From positions 100,652 through 164,651 of the forward strand of contig NW_023365794.1 in the NCBI RefSeq assembly GCF_000003815.2: DNA of 64,000 bases, given 5' to 3'. The translations under genes were made by a program, and so were the position numbers. How positions within the stretch are numbered: the first letter of the stretch is position 1; the number at the start of each line of letters is the position of its first letter. Below, one piece after another: positions 1 to 40,639 of this stretch. A model generated the notes under the pieces. That model worked only from the letters and a program-made list of their open reading frames with translations, searched no databases and was not told the origin of the DNA. The stretch comes from Branchiostoma floridae (Eukaryota; Chordata; Leptocardii; Amphioxiformes; Branchiostomatidae).

Positions 1-3000
1 AACCTTTGCAAAGAGGTGCTTGTCAACAGTGTGATGAACACATGGTGATGACATGGCTGCACAGTATGTCAGCAGCCTGGAGAGTAGGAGGGTATCACTG
101 CCAACTGCCATCACATGGAGACCTCCACTGTCTTTAGTCTCTTTCATCTGTGAGAAAATCATAGAACATAGTAAAATGATTAAGCTATCTTTACCTGTTG
201 TAATAGTATTCAGTGGCAGTATATTGTTGTTCTCTTCAGTTTATGTAATTTCAATACTTGCATGTTGCAACAGCTGAAAATAGAAAATAAGCTATTGCTA
301 ACCTTGTTATTGGCCTGAGTTGACACCAGGCTTAGCAGCATGCTCAGTTTCAGCTTGTGGTAGGTACCTGGTGGGCTCACTGATGATGCAAATGCAAAGG
401 CTAGACTGGCTGAAAATAGGAAAGACAAACTTATATCTGTCCCTGGTGCTGAACGGCACACAATTACTTTATCATCCCCTTCCCTGGTACTGTGACACAC
501 ACTTTATCTGTCATCTCTGTCCTTGGTGCTGAATGATACCTAAATGTGCTTACTTTACCATCTCTGTCCCTGGAACTGAATAAAGCATAATCATTCTATC
601 ATCCCTTCCCAAGCACTGTGACACACACTTACTCTTCCAACCCTGTCCTTGGTGATGAATGACACCCCCTTCCCTGGTGCTGAACAATACAAACTGACTC
701 TATAATCTCTGTCCCTGGGGTTAAGAAAATACACACTTTTCTACTACCCCAGTCCTTTGTACTGAATGATACACACTTGCTCTGATATCCCTGTCCTTGG
801 TGCTGAATGATGTACACTTACTCTACCATCCCTATCCATGGTGCTGAATGACATACACTTACCCCCACCATCCCTGTCCTTGGTGCTGAATGATACACAC
901 TTACTCTCCCATCCCTGTCCTTGGTGCTGAATGATACACACTGACTTAACCATTACTGTCCTTGGTGCTGAATGACACATACTTACTCTATCATCTCTGT
1001 CCCTGGTACTGAATGACACATACTTACTCTCCAATCCCTGTCCTTGGTGCTGAATGATACATAGTAGATCTATCTAGACTCAGGGAATCGATAACTGCTT
1101 ATTCCATACCTGCAAAGCTGTAAGGAGAGCCCAGTCTATCCTGGTAGAGCCTTGTCACACTGTCAGGGAGGGCTACAGAGGGTGATGGCTGAACAACCTG
1201 TTTTACTATAGAGTTTGCCTCAATGGAAATGGTAATATCTCCCCTGCATCTGTCTATTGTAGGAATCCCTGAAAAAAATAGAGAGAGAGCATACAATGGT
1301 ACCTGAGATTGAATTTTCTCAAAAGAAACAAGATTCCAAATGTTGTTTGTACATTGTAAATGTGGAAAAGAATGGTTTACAAGCCAGGTGTTCTATTGTC
1401 CCATGATTTTCTTCTTATTTCAGCCAAACATATTGCAGAGACTGAATACCAGGTGTGCACGTGAATAGTGCTCTTTTCAGGCATGTATATGCATATTCAA
1501 GTAAAACCTTTGACATCAACAAATATATTTTGGACAGCAGTTTATGTACAGTACAACTGTTGCAGTTCATAGGCTCAAATTATACACAACTTTTTCCTCC
1601 AAAATGTTTCCCCACTCACTCACCTACCACAGTGTAGTGTGCCCCCATCTCAATCCCCTGCACCACTCACCTACCACAGTGTAGTGTGCCCCCATCTCAA
1701 CCCCCTGTACCACTCACCTACCACAGTGTGTGCCCCCATCTCAATCCCCTGTACCACTCACCAACCACAGTGTAGTGTGCCCCCATCTCAATCCCCTGTA
1801 CCACTCACCTACCACAGTGTAGTGTGCCCCAATCTCAATCCCCTGCACCACTCACCTACCACAGTGTAGTGTGCCCCCATCTCAATCCCCTGCACCACTC
1901 ACCTACCACAGTGTAGTGTGCCCCCATCTCAATCCCCTGTACCACTTAACAACTCTCTTATCTGCTAAGACTCGACATGAGACGTCCTCCTCAAGAATGT
2001 TCCCACAGTGATGGCACTGAAAGTCTGGTCTTAAGAGGATCAACACAACAAATCTTACCTTAAACCTTAGTACCTCTTGCAATGTTTTCTATCATATTTG
2101 TAGAAACAAACAGACAGTGGTTTCAAACTGCAATATTTTGAGGATTCTGCAATTGGAAAACACTGTCAGTTGACTTGATATCCCTATTTACCATTTATAA
2201 AAACATTGGATAAACTTTAAGGCTATCCCAGAAATAAAGGTGAACTAGCGTTAACCATAGAAACAGGAATTCTTATATGAAGGTGATATGTCCAGTGAAG
2301 AACTTGAAATTATGTACAAACTAGAAAAAAGTTTAAAAAGCTTCTACAGTGGAAAAGAAAATCTCTTTAATGATTGACCCTAGCTGTATGATTGACCATT
2401 CCTTATAGCCTCCACCAGGCCTTCCTACGAAGGTATGGGGATTGTAGAATTCGGCAAAAAAATCGAGAAATTGTCCAGGGGAGTCAGTCCACTCTAAGGT
2501 TAATGTTTCCCCTCCACGGCAAGCCAACTCCTTGGCAAATCATTCTCCTTATTGCAGCCAGCGTAGTCAGTCTGGTAGAGACTACATTTCTTACCTGATA
2601 GTCCTGGACTCACTAGCCCCTGCAGTGTGTAGTCTGATGTAGGTGTAGGGTTCTGAACCCACACATCCTGACTCAGGGCACTGGTACCGCGCACTCTGGG
2701 TGTACTGGATCACATTGGTCATGGAACTCACTATACCCTCAAATTGGAAGTACCTGCAAATTATTGTATTCATTAACCTGAGACTTGTATTGACGTTTGG
2801 TTCTAGTGGCTAAACAACAAGCAATCAAATGGACTCTTTTTTTGTTGACTACCAATAATCAAAACATCCTTACAAAGAAACTTATAATGGCATATGGTTG
2901 GTCTTTTCTGCAAAATTTTACCCAACAAATCAACAGTTTTCATATGTTAGTACAAAGCCGGGACTACTGATTAAGAAATCCAAATAAACAAATCAATAAC

Positions 3001-3967
3001 AATGTCAGAAAAGAGTGCAGGGACAAAATTACCACCGAAAGTAATCTCCAAGCAGATCTTGTGATGGCATAAGATAGTATCATAAGCTGTGGAAGGAGTT
3101 TAGCTGGCAAAGGAGTTCACTGGCCACCACTGCAAGATCTGCTTGGAGACTACACCGAAAGCACAACTGGTTACTGAAACCTTGAGACATAATTTTGAAC
3201 CCAGTTATACTAAAGCAAAACCAGTGACTGAAAACAGAACCAGTTATATTTTGATTCTACCTCTGCTCCACTGCCTGACATGACAAGTCCCTGAGGTGGA
3301 GTGAGTAAGATGGGAGGGGGGGAAGGGTTGGGATGGAAAGGTGGACCAGGATCTAAGTAAGAAAGTCATCATTAAAAAGGTTAACATGTGATACAACTGA
3401 GCTATTGGCATGTTTTAAGTCATTTCAAATCAATTATTTTTAAGCTATTGTGTCAGAGTTCAGGGGAATAGTTGCATGTATCTTTTTTCATTTGAAATTA
3501 AAACAATCAATAACAGAACTGTCATGAATGGGCAATAAGCAATTTTTGAAATTGACAAAGAAAAGTGATTCTTAAAATTGTCACATTGAGTCTCACTGGG
3601 TGAACTTAAATCCTTAACGTTATTTTGTTATTACATGTACATGTGTTTAGAGTTCTCCTCCTGTGAAATGTACCTGATTACGAGACTCCACCTGTGGTAT
3701 CAGGTCCAATGCTTTTATAGACAAGTACACGACATCCTGGAAGATTCTCCCAGCATCCAGAGGATAATGGAGGACCAGGTTTCCCAGAGTGGAGTCAAAG
3801 TTCACCAGATCCATAGGATCGACAGTCAGGACGAAGCGGAACACTGCGCTGGGTTTGTCCTGGTGACTCTCGATCTCTGCTCGGGTCCGACAATCCTGGA
3901 TGAGCTTCTGTAGAGCTCCTGATCTGTCCAGGTACTCAACAGCTGATTCTTCTAGGGAGCTCTGCAT
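1..3967 (-). CDS. MCMDC2: MCM domain-containing protein 2 (partial, 5' half)
   Basis: Seen on the minus strand, in transcript order: exons 3967-3674 (ATG at 3967), 3352-3261, 2753-2595, 2029-1943, then 1268-1110, 409-303 and 147-1, where the gene leaves the window. Splice phases agree within each run. The start reads MQSSLEESAVEYLDRSG and exon 2 contains TLPPLPSYSLHL. Exon 3 has GIVSSMTNVIQYTQSARYQC and TAGASESRTIR, exon 4 DFQCHHCGNILEEDV, and the last exons SPPGTYHKLKLSMLLSLVST and AVGSDTLLLSRLLTY. These follow the vertebrate MCMDC2 order, including the zinc-ribbon-like Cys pairs and the start of the AAA-like MCM core. At least one exon between 1268 and 1943 was not found. Known for the family: atypical MCM protein acting in meiotic double-strand-break repair. 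The next gene is divergent and shares a promoter region. A 5' untranslated exon probably ends at 4622. Confidence 0.85.
424..1065. repeat. Minisatellite, unit about 41 bp
   Basis: About fourteen degenerate head-to-tail copies of a unit of roughly 41 bp with the core CCTTGGTGCTGAATGATACA. The array fills almost the whole MCMDC2 intron between the exons at 303-409 and 1110-1268. Minus-strand reading frames across it are open only because of the repeat and are not genes. Confidence 0.9.
1612..1945. repeat. Minisatellite, unit 47 bp, abutting a splice junction
   Basis: About seven near-identical 47-bp copies containing CTCACCTACCACAGTGTAGT and CCCCCATCTCAATCCCCTGT. On the transcribed minus strand each unit contains GTAGGTGAGT, a strong splice-donor match, and GTACAGGGG. 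The array begins exactly where the MCMDC2 exon at 1943-2029 ends. Confidence 0.9.
2140..2254 (+). repeat. Dispersed repeat, copy 1 of 3
   Basis: Ends in a block (AAAGGTGAACTAGCGTT) that recurs at 44749-44874 and 56287-56410. The copies share order: a 'GCAGTTTGAAA'-like segment, a 'GACTTGATATC'-like segment, then 'GGTTATCC...GATAAA(A/G)GTGAACTAGC'. The family is not identified. Confidence 0.6.
3045..3149. mobile_element. MITE with TCTCCAAGCAGA termini, copy 1
   Basis: Terminal inverted repeats TCTCCAAGCAGATCTT and AAGATCTGCTTGGAGA bound 105 bp. The inner block GCATAAGATAGTATCA is shared with the element at 49235-49434, so the two belong to one non-autonomous family. It sits in an MCMDC2 intron. 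Confidence 0.75.
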
Positions 3968-4621
3968 TCTGAAATAGCTTAAAAGCTGGAGAGGTAAGTG
4001 TTAGTGTTCATGCCAGTATCCAGAATTTTGTTGGGGGGATTCTTTTGTAGATTATGTAGAATAGGGATCGCAAAAGGCACAAACTTATGTGAGGAGTCTT
4101 TATCAGAACTGTAAAGAACCATTACCTTGGCAATGAATAAAACTAATAAAACTGGACTATAATCTACATAATTTTGGAAAAAAAATGTCATCTGACCGAT
4201 GTTGAATTGTTGGGCACTCTAAGATCTGACCCAAAACAACAACAAACATTTAGGCTTTTTATTAATTAATATAAAAGATTCAATGTTATTTTCTATGTGG
4301 GGTGGGGGTGAGGAGGTTGTTCATAGTCCACACAGAAAATAGTAGTAGGTTTAGAGATCGAGACTGTAGATAGGCTGGGGATAATGCTATCATGTTATCA
4401 TTTACATTGTAATGTCCCAGGGGGAATCTGATATAACCTCCTTGGGGGAATCAAGTGACATATGAAATGCTGCATGCAGCTGCAGATAAAATATACAATT
4501 GCCTGGAGTAATTCAAAATGGCTAAACTGTTTCAGCTATAATGTGGGGGCTAAGACAACTCTGTGTATCTAACAAGAACCAGGAAAAGCTAAAAGATCGC
4601 AAAAACGTAAAGCAAAGTTAC

Positions 4622-5122
4622 CTGTCCTCCAGCTGTCAGCCAGGGCTTTATCTGAAACTTCCCGCCGAAATGGGCGTGTCATATGACGTCATTAAAATCT
4701 AAATTTATCATCGTACTACAAAGGACTTATTTACAAACATCATAGTTTCATAGCTTTCGCTTGAAAAAGGGAAGAAACTTTTGAGCAATCTCGAGTCTAC
4801 AGTATGGCATAAAATAGCATACCGATCGAGGCACTAGAAGCCGTCTGAATCTGCTTTTGCCTCTGACTGTATTCCGAACCTACTATTAATGTTGATCATA
4901 TAGGGGGGTTAAAATAATGTCTCAAAATCTTCTGATTGTACAGTAGACAAACAGTACGTATACACTATAATTAAACTGATATTTGATATAATTAAACAAT
5001 ATATACATGAATAAAATTTAAATTACACAGAAAGTAAAGAGTAAAAACAATTATAAAAAGTAAAGGATAATGTTTCCCCTACTATAACTATTGAGCTCGT
5101 CGAACTCGTCAAAACATTCAAA
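4622..5122. promoter_or_regulatory. Divergent promoter region of MCMDC2 and the PNPLA6/7-type gene
   Basis: The two genes start head to head. Seen here: an E2F-like TTCCCGCC at 4659-4666 and a perfect cAMP-response element TGACGTCA at 4684-4691, both beside the probable MCMDC2 first exon. That exon's donor (minus strand, GGAGGACAG then GTAAC) falls at 4622, and an acceptor at 3986 feeds the coding exon. The esterase ATG (5123) is preceded by AAA and followed by GCG. Transcription start sites are inferred. Confidence 0.55.
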
Positions 5123-34212
<29,090 letters not shown>

Positions 34213-36478
34213 ACAGGAAGTGATGTCATCATCACCATGACAACAGGGATGCCTCCCAACTTGCCATATAAGGGTTTTCAAGAGTGTGTGCAGGTGTGGT
34301 AGGTGATCATAAAATGTTTATGATAGAAAAATCATTTCGTAAGGACTCAAGTCTACTATTTAACACAAATAACGTTCCTAATACTTGTGTTGAAATATAC
34401 AGAACAATACAGGATGCAGGGCCAGTATTAGTTTTAATGCAAAATGCATATTTATACATGTATGTTCAAGATGTCATAACTAACTAATTCCAACTTGTTG
34501 CATAATGCTGCTTGTTAAGCTAGCAATCTGTGATTTAATATTGACAGCTGTAAAATTGCAAATTGTATGATTCAAAGAATAATTCTATCCAGCAAAATTG
34601 AAGAGAAATCAGCTTTGCCTTTTCTTGCTTCTTGTGTGGAAAGGATTTTAGTTGCAGAGTAATTAGACTCTGCTATTACCAACTTTCCATTCTTCTGTTT
34701 TGAAAAGTTTGGTTTTGGATTCTTTGCTTTCTCTTTTGGTTTGCAATTTGCTTTTAGACAGGGAGCTGTTGTGTTTTAGTTTCTTTTTTGTGTGTGTTAT
34801 TTAACATTTCTGTTAAGAGAGTAACTGTTGTTGTACAGAGATTTATTTCATCAGAGTATTTATCTTCTCAAGTATTGTTTAGCCATAAAATAATCACAGA
34901 TATGGATGGATAATAACCTCCCAATGTGATATATTGTATTGTTGTAGGCCTTGCAACTAGGGAGAACCACAAACTGTTGATTATCTTAATCCTTGGTATC
35001 ACAGCCATAATAGCATACAATGTCATGTACCTTTTCAGTTACCGTTTCCTTTGGAGTATAGTAGTGGAGTAACTACCAGTTCTAGCTTTGGATTACAGGG
35101 TTGTAGGTTTGAATCTTGTCCACCCGTTCATGGTTTCTGAACCCAAACCTGCACGCTACATGTAAAGGCTGTAGTGTTTAGGGGAAACATTGTAACACTT
35201 TGACTCTAGATTCGGATCATAGTCATACCATATTTAAGGAGGGGAAAGACACAGATGACCTGTTAATTGTTTTATAACCTGTCTAACCTAGCTGCTGTCG
35301 TGATTGTAGTGTGTCTCAAAGATTGACGATATTTTGTAGCCATCGAGTAGCTTTGGATAAGCTACTTCTGATATCTTGTACAAGTTACAAGCTGGCTTTG
35401 CTTGCAAGCCTGAAGGAATGTTAATATTAGAGTAGTGTAAAGATTGGTTGCTGAAGTTGACATAATTGCTGGAAAGATTACAAGACAGTTGGCCAATTGA
35501 AATAACTTTTGTGTGTTTCATTTATCTCACCTACATTTGTAGCAGCAGTCTCTATTTCATTTGTCCTTAATTAAAGCATTCAACTTAGGTAAGCATTCAA
35601 CTAAGTCTACAGGTAAATATCAGTACACATGAGAATACTCTAGACATGAATAGAGTGTAGTTATATTTTATTCTCTTCTTTTTATTCAAGAGGCACAAAT
35701 TGTTGCACACTTAAAAGCAATAAATATTCTCCTGACTTACATGTATATATTACAGGGACACCATTTTTATTGCATTTCCTACAAAAACATTTGTGTGAAT
35801 ATTTGACATCCCATGGAGTCAAACATTAGTCTGAGAAGAAGAAACACTAGAATACTGTGTTATGTACAGTCAGTTCTTGTTGTTAACTAATATTTCCACA
35901 TGCTATCTAAAAAAATAATATCTATCTAATAAAATAAATCTATAAATTCTCCAGCAAAATGTGACATGTTAACTAAAAAATTTCAAATCCATGATTTAAA
36001 ACAAAAAGACCTATTTGGGCAGTGGATATTTGTACATCAAGCAACTCTTCAAAGAGTCAATCAACACTTGGTGGTCTTCAGTTTCTCTTGACTACGTAGT
36101 ACACTGTGTTGACTCTGCAACAACGTTTCCACAGTCTGATAGCAAGATACCCGTCATGTTGTGGCACAAAACAAAGCTAGCTGAGGTAATACTGAATGCA
36201 ACAAAATATCATCTTACTTTTCCCACCTTTGAATCTGCATTGTCACATGCATAGATTGCAAATTTGCTTATCTGACATACATATACAAGAAAGTTTACAA
36301 TATGGAGAGCACCAATTCTGAAAACCTATAGTCACTGCATACATGTACATTGTTATAGATTTAACTATGTAGATATTGCCACAATGTTATAGCAATTTTC
36401 TCCTGACTGCCCAGGAAAGAAAACCCTGATAACTACATATTAAGGAGAAGCATTTTCTGATAATTCAGATCCTACAAC
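34213..36478. other. Convergent 3' untranslated regions
   Basis: No coding sequence seen. The esterase 3' UTR probably runs to an AATAAA at 35719-35724. The zinc-finger gene's minus-strand 3' UTR has polyadenylation signals (TTTATT on the plus strand) at 35766-35771, 35681-35686 and 35667-35672. The two transcripts therefore end within about 50 bp of each other or overlap. UTR extents are inferred. Confidence 0.5.
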
Positions 36479-39400
36479 TCAAAATAGATCCTCCTGAACA
36501 AGCTTTTGGAAGCCCTGACCCGGCTTTCGACCTCTCCTTCTATGACCTGCACCTTGCAACTTGAACTTCATTTGCATATTTGCAAAGTCTTCTGGCTGTT
36601 CCTTCTGCCGTGTCTTGGCTGCCTGCTTCAGCCTCTGCTTAGTCTCCTTGTTGACCTTGAACTTTAGAAACCCGTGAAAGTCGTTTCCTGTTTCAGAGTT
36701 GGACCTGTCCCGTAGCTGTACGCTGTAGTATGGCATGCCGCCGATCACGGGTGTCAGGGCAGGCGGGGTAGGTTTGGCGGAGCGAAAGGTCATGAGCGTA
36801 CCTCCGTTTCCCGTCTCTCTTGACGCTGTCACCTGCAGCGACTGGTAGGCATCCTCGGGGGACGCTGTCACAAGACTCGGAGATGTCGATGTTGTATTTC
36901 CACTTGTGTATGAGGTGGTAGAGCTTGTTGCAGTTTCTCCATCAATGTTCTCCTGTGTGGTGATATCTGGATTATTAGAGGCAGTGTTGGCACCCTGAAT
37001 GAGTGCCTCCACACTCTGCAGTTCAGACAGGTGTGCGGTGCGAATGTGGGCCTCCATCGCGTCACGGTCCTGGTCGATGCGCCCGCACAGTTTACACTTC
37101 ATGGCGCACCCTACGTCCGCGACCTCTGCCGTCACACCCGACTGCAGGTGTTTCTCCATGTGATCCCTGCGCCGCGTGGTGTACTTGCACTGCTCACAGA
37201 ACAACAGCTGCTTCCCAGGGTGGCTGGTCACCACATGCTGTATCAGCTCCTGCTGTCCTTCATAGGAATCCCCACAGATCTGGCAGATGTACTTGCTGTA
37301 CCTGATCACGTTCTTACACCCGGGACCGACCTTCGTCGTCTCTGAGGCGGACTCCTTACCAGGCTTGTTGGTGTGTAGGGCAAGCAGATTGGCATTGCTG
37401 GGGGTGAGGGGAGACTTGTCGGCTTTGCTGGAGTTGTGGTTCTTGACAATGTGTCGGTACAGTACTGCAGAGTTGGACGTCACAAACCCGCAGTGGAAGC
37501 AACTCTTTAGCCCACCATGTACCTGTGGATTTGAAATGGAACAGTCTGTTAGTCAGTTTTCAGTAACTGTTGAGAATGGAATAGTTATCATGGTGGTTTG
37601 ATGATCGAAATTTTAGTGGTGAGCTGAAAACTTATCCCATTGGGAACATGTGCTCTGTATTGCACTGTTTCACTATGGTTATTTCAACTGTGAATGTGAA
37701 TATTAAAAGTCCCCCAGATTGAAAATGAATTTTCAGAGAAAAGATTCATGTCGATCATACACATCCAGGACCTTGTGACTGAAAACAAAGAAATAACAAG
37801 TATATTAACATGTACACTTGTTATAAAAACCTGAAAGATGCAGTGATAATGCCCACCTTCATGTGTTGTAAGAAGCCTGGTCCCCAGCTGCAGGTGAAGT
37901 TACAGATGGAGCAGGTGTAGTCCTTGGACACCCTGTCACCCCCTACCGACAAGTGGCGCAGTCTGTGTGCCTTCAGCAGCTGCTTGCTGGCAGCCTATAG
38001 TAAAGAGACAGAAAATCAAAAGTCAATACAAAATCTAAACGAGCCTTTTTGAAGTGGTTATTTTGCTTTGAAATACAGCAGTTGCCATTTAATTGCACAC
38101 CCAATTTGCTAGCGTATTATGTACACTTATTTGGGTGGTGCAGCAATTCAAAGTTATCCAGCTGGACCACACCGGTTTGGGATTTGGGGACTCCGTACAA
38201 TTAACAGTGTGCGGTAATCTATTGTGCGATCAACTGGCTGCTACTGTATGTTGAAAAAACAAAACAAGAAAAGAGTGCTAATTTTTAGAACCTTCTACAT
38301 TGACCAAACAACACCTGGATGTCAAAATGAAACAAACAAATGCATGTAACTGTCCTTACCTGGTAGCTACAATGCTGGCACTTGAAGGGTTTGTCGAGAC
38401 AGTGTTTACTGTACACGTGCTGTTTCAGGGTGCTCCAGATGTTGGTAGCATGGCCACAGTAGATACACTTGTACCCTCCTGTGTGTGTATGGAAGGGAGA
38501 GTAAGGGTTATTAGCTGTGCATTACATGTACTTGAGCAGCATCAAAATAGCAAAAGTAGTTAAAAACTTGCTGTATTTGGCTTGATACAAGCCCCACACA
38601 TTAGACATGAAGATTGTATAGCTGAAAATGCAGGTTTTGGTCATAAGCCAGTTTGCATACAATACAGGGGTGAATGTGCCAGAATGAAAATGAAAATAGA
38701 GCAAACAAGTATAAATCTAGAATGATTTTAACTTCTAGAACCTAGTAGAACTAACCCTTAATTTTTTTTATAAGACAGCTTTACATGTATCAGCAATTGG
38801 TTGATATCTATATTAGAAATAATTTTCCTATCCATATTAATGTCTTAGAAGAAGCACTGACCTTGATCAGAGTGACACTTCAGGTGGAAGTCAAGATCTT
38901 CAGCAGTCTTGAAGGATCTTCGATCACATTTGGGGCACTTGTATTCAATCCACGACGTCTCCTTAGTCAGCCACTCTCCACTGTCAGTCTGCTGGGTGTC
39001 GGCTTGGCTCTCCTCCATAGCTGCATCTGTTGCCATGGAAACAGTCCTGGCGATCCTGGGCACGACGTCGTCGGAGTCGCCCCCCTTGCTGGCGTCCTTC
39101 TGCACCATGTGCATCAGGTGGATCTTCTTGACGAACCCCTCCCTGGTGCGAAGGGCGGCCATGCCGTGATGTTTCTCCAGCTCCCTACGTAGAACCGGGT
39201 TGAGCTGGGGCAGGCCGCTCTCCGACATGGTCTCCAGACGCGCAGGGAGGCCCGGGATGACACCGCTGTTTCCCGCGACACAGAACACATCCATGTCTTC
39301 CTCCGACGAGGGAACGTCCACTTCAGAGTCGTTCCCCGAATGTTCACTACTGTGGTAGTGGGGAGAATATTTCCCATCCCTCTCTGGAGATGATAAGTGA

Positions 39401-40278
39401 ACCCTCCCTGTCTGGTCCTGTGAAGAGTCAGGACTCATCTGTGGTTCACTGTCTGTTGGGCTCTGTTTCCCTGAGAGTGGCTGGGTAGGGGACATGGCAA
39501 CATCCTTCCTAACAGGCTGGTACGAGACAAAGGGCCACTTTTCTATCCGACACAGCTCCATTTCATCCTGAGGCTCAGTCTTAATGCTGCGAAGACTCCC
39601 GTTGATACTAGTCGGTCTGTTAACAGCTGGGATTGTATCATTTTGAAGAGTCTGTAGGCCCGCTTTTGAGCACCCATCCTGGGAGGTTTGCATACAGCCA
39701 CAGGGTGAAGAGCAGTCTTCCTTCTCCTTCTTGACCTTGACATCAAGAAACCCAGGTAGTGAGATTTTTGGTTCTTCCGATACCCTGGACACCTCTCCCT
39801 GTAACTGTAAACGTTTTCCTTGTATTGTGGACACATGACTTGTGATGCTGGAGTTATTCTGCACAGATGTAGAGTGTGTTGATGCCTCATCCCTTGTCTT
39901 GTCAGCTGCATGTGTTTTTGCAGACAAGTCCATGGGATTACAGTCTATGTCAGAATTGACCTCTGACCCTTCAGGAGAACCAACCTGTTGCATGCTCCTC
40001 CCACAGTGCACCTGTCTGACATGTTCTAGCACTGTGATTTTCTCTGAAGTGTAAAATCTACACTCCTTACACTTGAAGACCTCGATAACAATGGTCTCTA
40101 TCATGTCTTCGGCGTCACCATTATAGTTCACCGTTGGGTTTGAATGGTCCAATGAGAAAGCTGCTTCCTCCCTGAGATGTAGCTGAGGATGGTAGCTGTT
40201 GAGAAGGGAGAGCCCCATGCTCCCAGTGGTCAGGGGTAAGGATGAACTGTGGTCCATACTGGAGATGTCTGGATGCAT
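36479..40278 (-). CDS. C2H2 zinc-finger protein, probable transcription regulator
   Basis: Four coding exons in transcript order: 40278-38862, 38478-38360, 37994-37857 and 37522-36479 (TGA). All phases agree and give about 905 aa. Residue 1 is the Met of MHPDISSMDH; the reading frame runs a few codons upstream without an ATG. Finger 1 (FKCKECRFYT) starts near residue 68. A long Ser/Pro-rich, acidic linker follows, with two SUMO-type motifs (VKKE, IKTE). After it come fingers starting YKCPKCDRRS, YKCIYCGHAT, FKCQHCSYQA, YTCSICNFTC, KSCFHCGFVT, YICQICGDSY, a degenerate LFCEQCKYTT (no second His) and MKCKLCGRID. The C-terminus is basic (GRKPGQG). Fingers straddle splice sites, so the gene is not of the single-exon tandem KRAB type. 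I do not recognise the orthologue. Its likely role is nuclear DNA binding, by inference. Confidence 0.88.
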
Positions 40279-40320
40279 GGCCTCAGCTGACAAGATTGTG
40301 CTTTGTTGTCCTCAACTTAC

Positions 40321-40364
40321 GCCTTATTCTGACATCTGACAAAATCTGCCAAGGTTATGTCTTC
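40321..40364 (-). other. Probable 5' untranslated exon of the zinc-finger gene
   Basis: On the minus strand a CCACAG acceptor and a GTAAGT donor bound 44 bp. Spliced to an acceptor just before the coding ATG (about 40289), it would place a very short upstream ORF (ATG, two codons, TAA) in the leader. Inferred from splice signals only. Confidence 0.4.
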
Positions 40365-40563
40365 CTGTGGAGAAAACAGAAAATATCAGAAAACCTGTTG
40401 TCAGTTTGTCCAAGGACACAGAATGGTATCCCTTGAGAAAACAGATATTTCTTTCCAACAGCAGTATTACAAATCAGGACAACTAACAAGTTACTCAAAT
40501 CCGATATTTTTTACTCAGCGGAATATATTTGCTCATTTTGCAGCTTCTTTGTATCTATGATGT

Positions 40564-40634
40564 TATAGTACAATGCTAAATTTTCTTTCAACACAAAGGT
40601 ATAAGTGGAAGAAAGTTTAGCATTGTACTACAAT
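40564..40634. repeat. Small foldback repeat
   Basis: TAGTACAATGCTAAA and TTTAGCATTGTACTA form a perfect 15-bp inverted repeat around a loop of about 40 bp. It lies in the 5' region of the zinc-finger gene and resembles a short MITE. Confidence 0.6.
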
Positions 40635-40639
40635 TACCT

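Noticed and set aside
744-1034. 96-codon minus-strand open frame
   Set aside because: It lies wholly in the 41-bp minisatellite and is a periodic artefact.
1381-1500. Possible missing MCMDC2 exon (minus strand, reads RALFTCTPGIQSLQ)
   Set aside because: It is weakly like the expected segment but runs into a stop with no usable donor, so it was not annotated.
1639-1869. 76-codon plus-strand Pro/Ser/Thr frame
   Set aside because: It is a translation of the 47-bp minisatellite, with no start context or homology.
2333-2594. Minus-strand open frames after MCMDC2 exon 3, reading TLEWTDSPGQFLDFFAE and YQTDYAGCNKEND
   Set aside because: The frames do not match MCMDC2, and exon 3 has a good GTAAGA donor at 2594. 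They look like part of a dispersed repeat, but I could not identify it.
34263-34272. CArG-type motif in the esterase 3' UTR
   Set aside because: A single such 10-mer is expected by chance, and its position just after a stop codon gives no regulatory context.
37003-37345. Two overlapping frames of about 100 codons on the plus strand
   Set aside because: They are antisense shadows of the zinc-finger exon, whose Cys/His pattern is clearly real.
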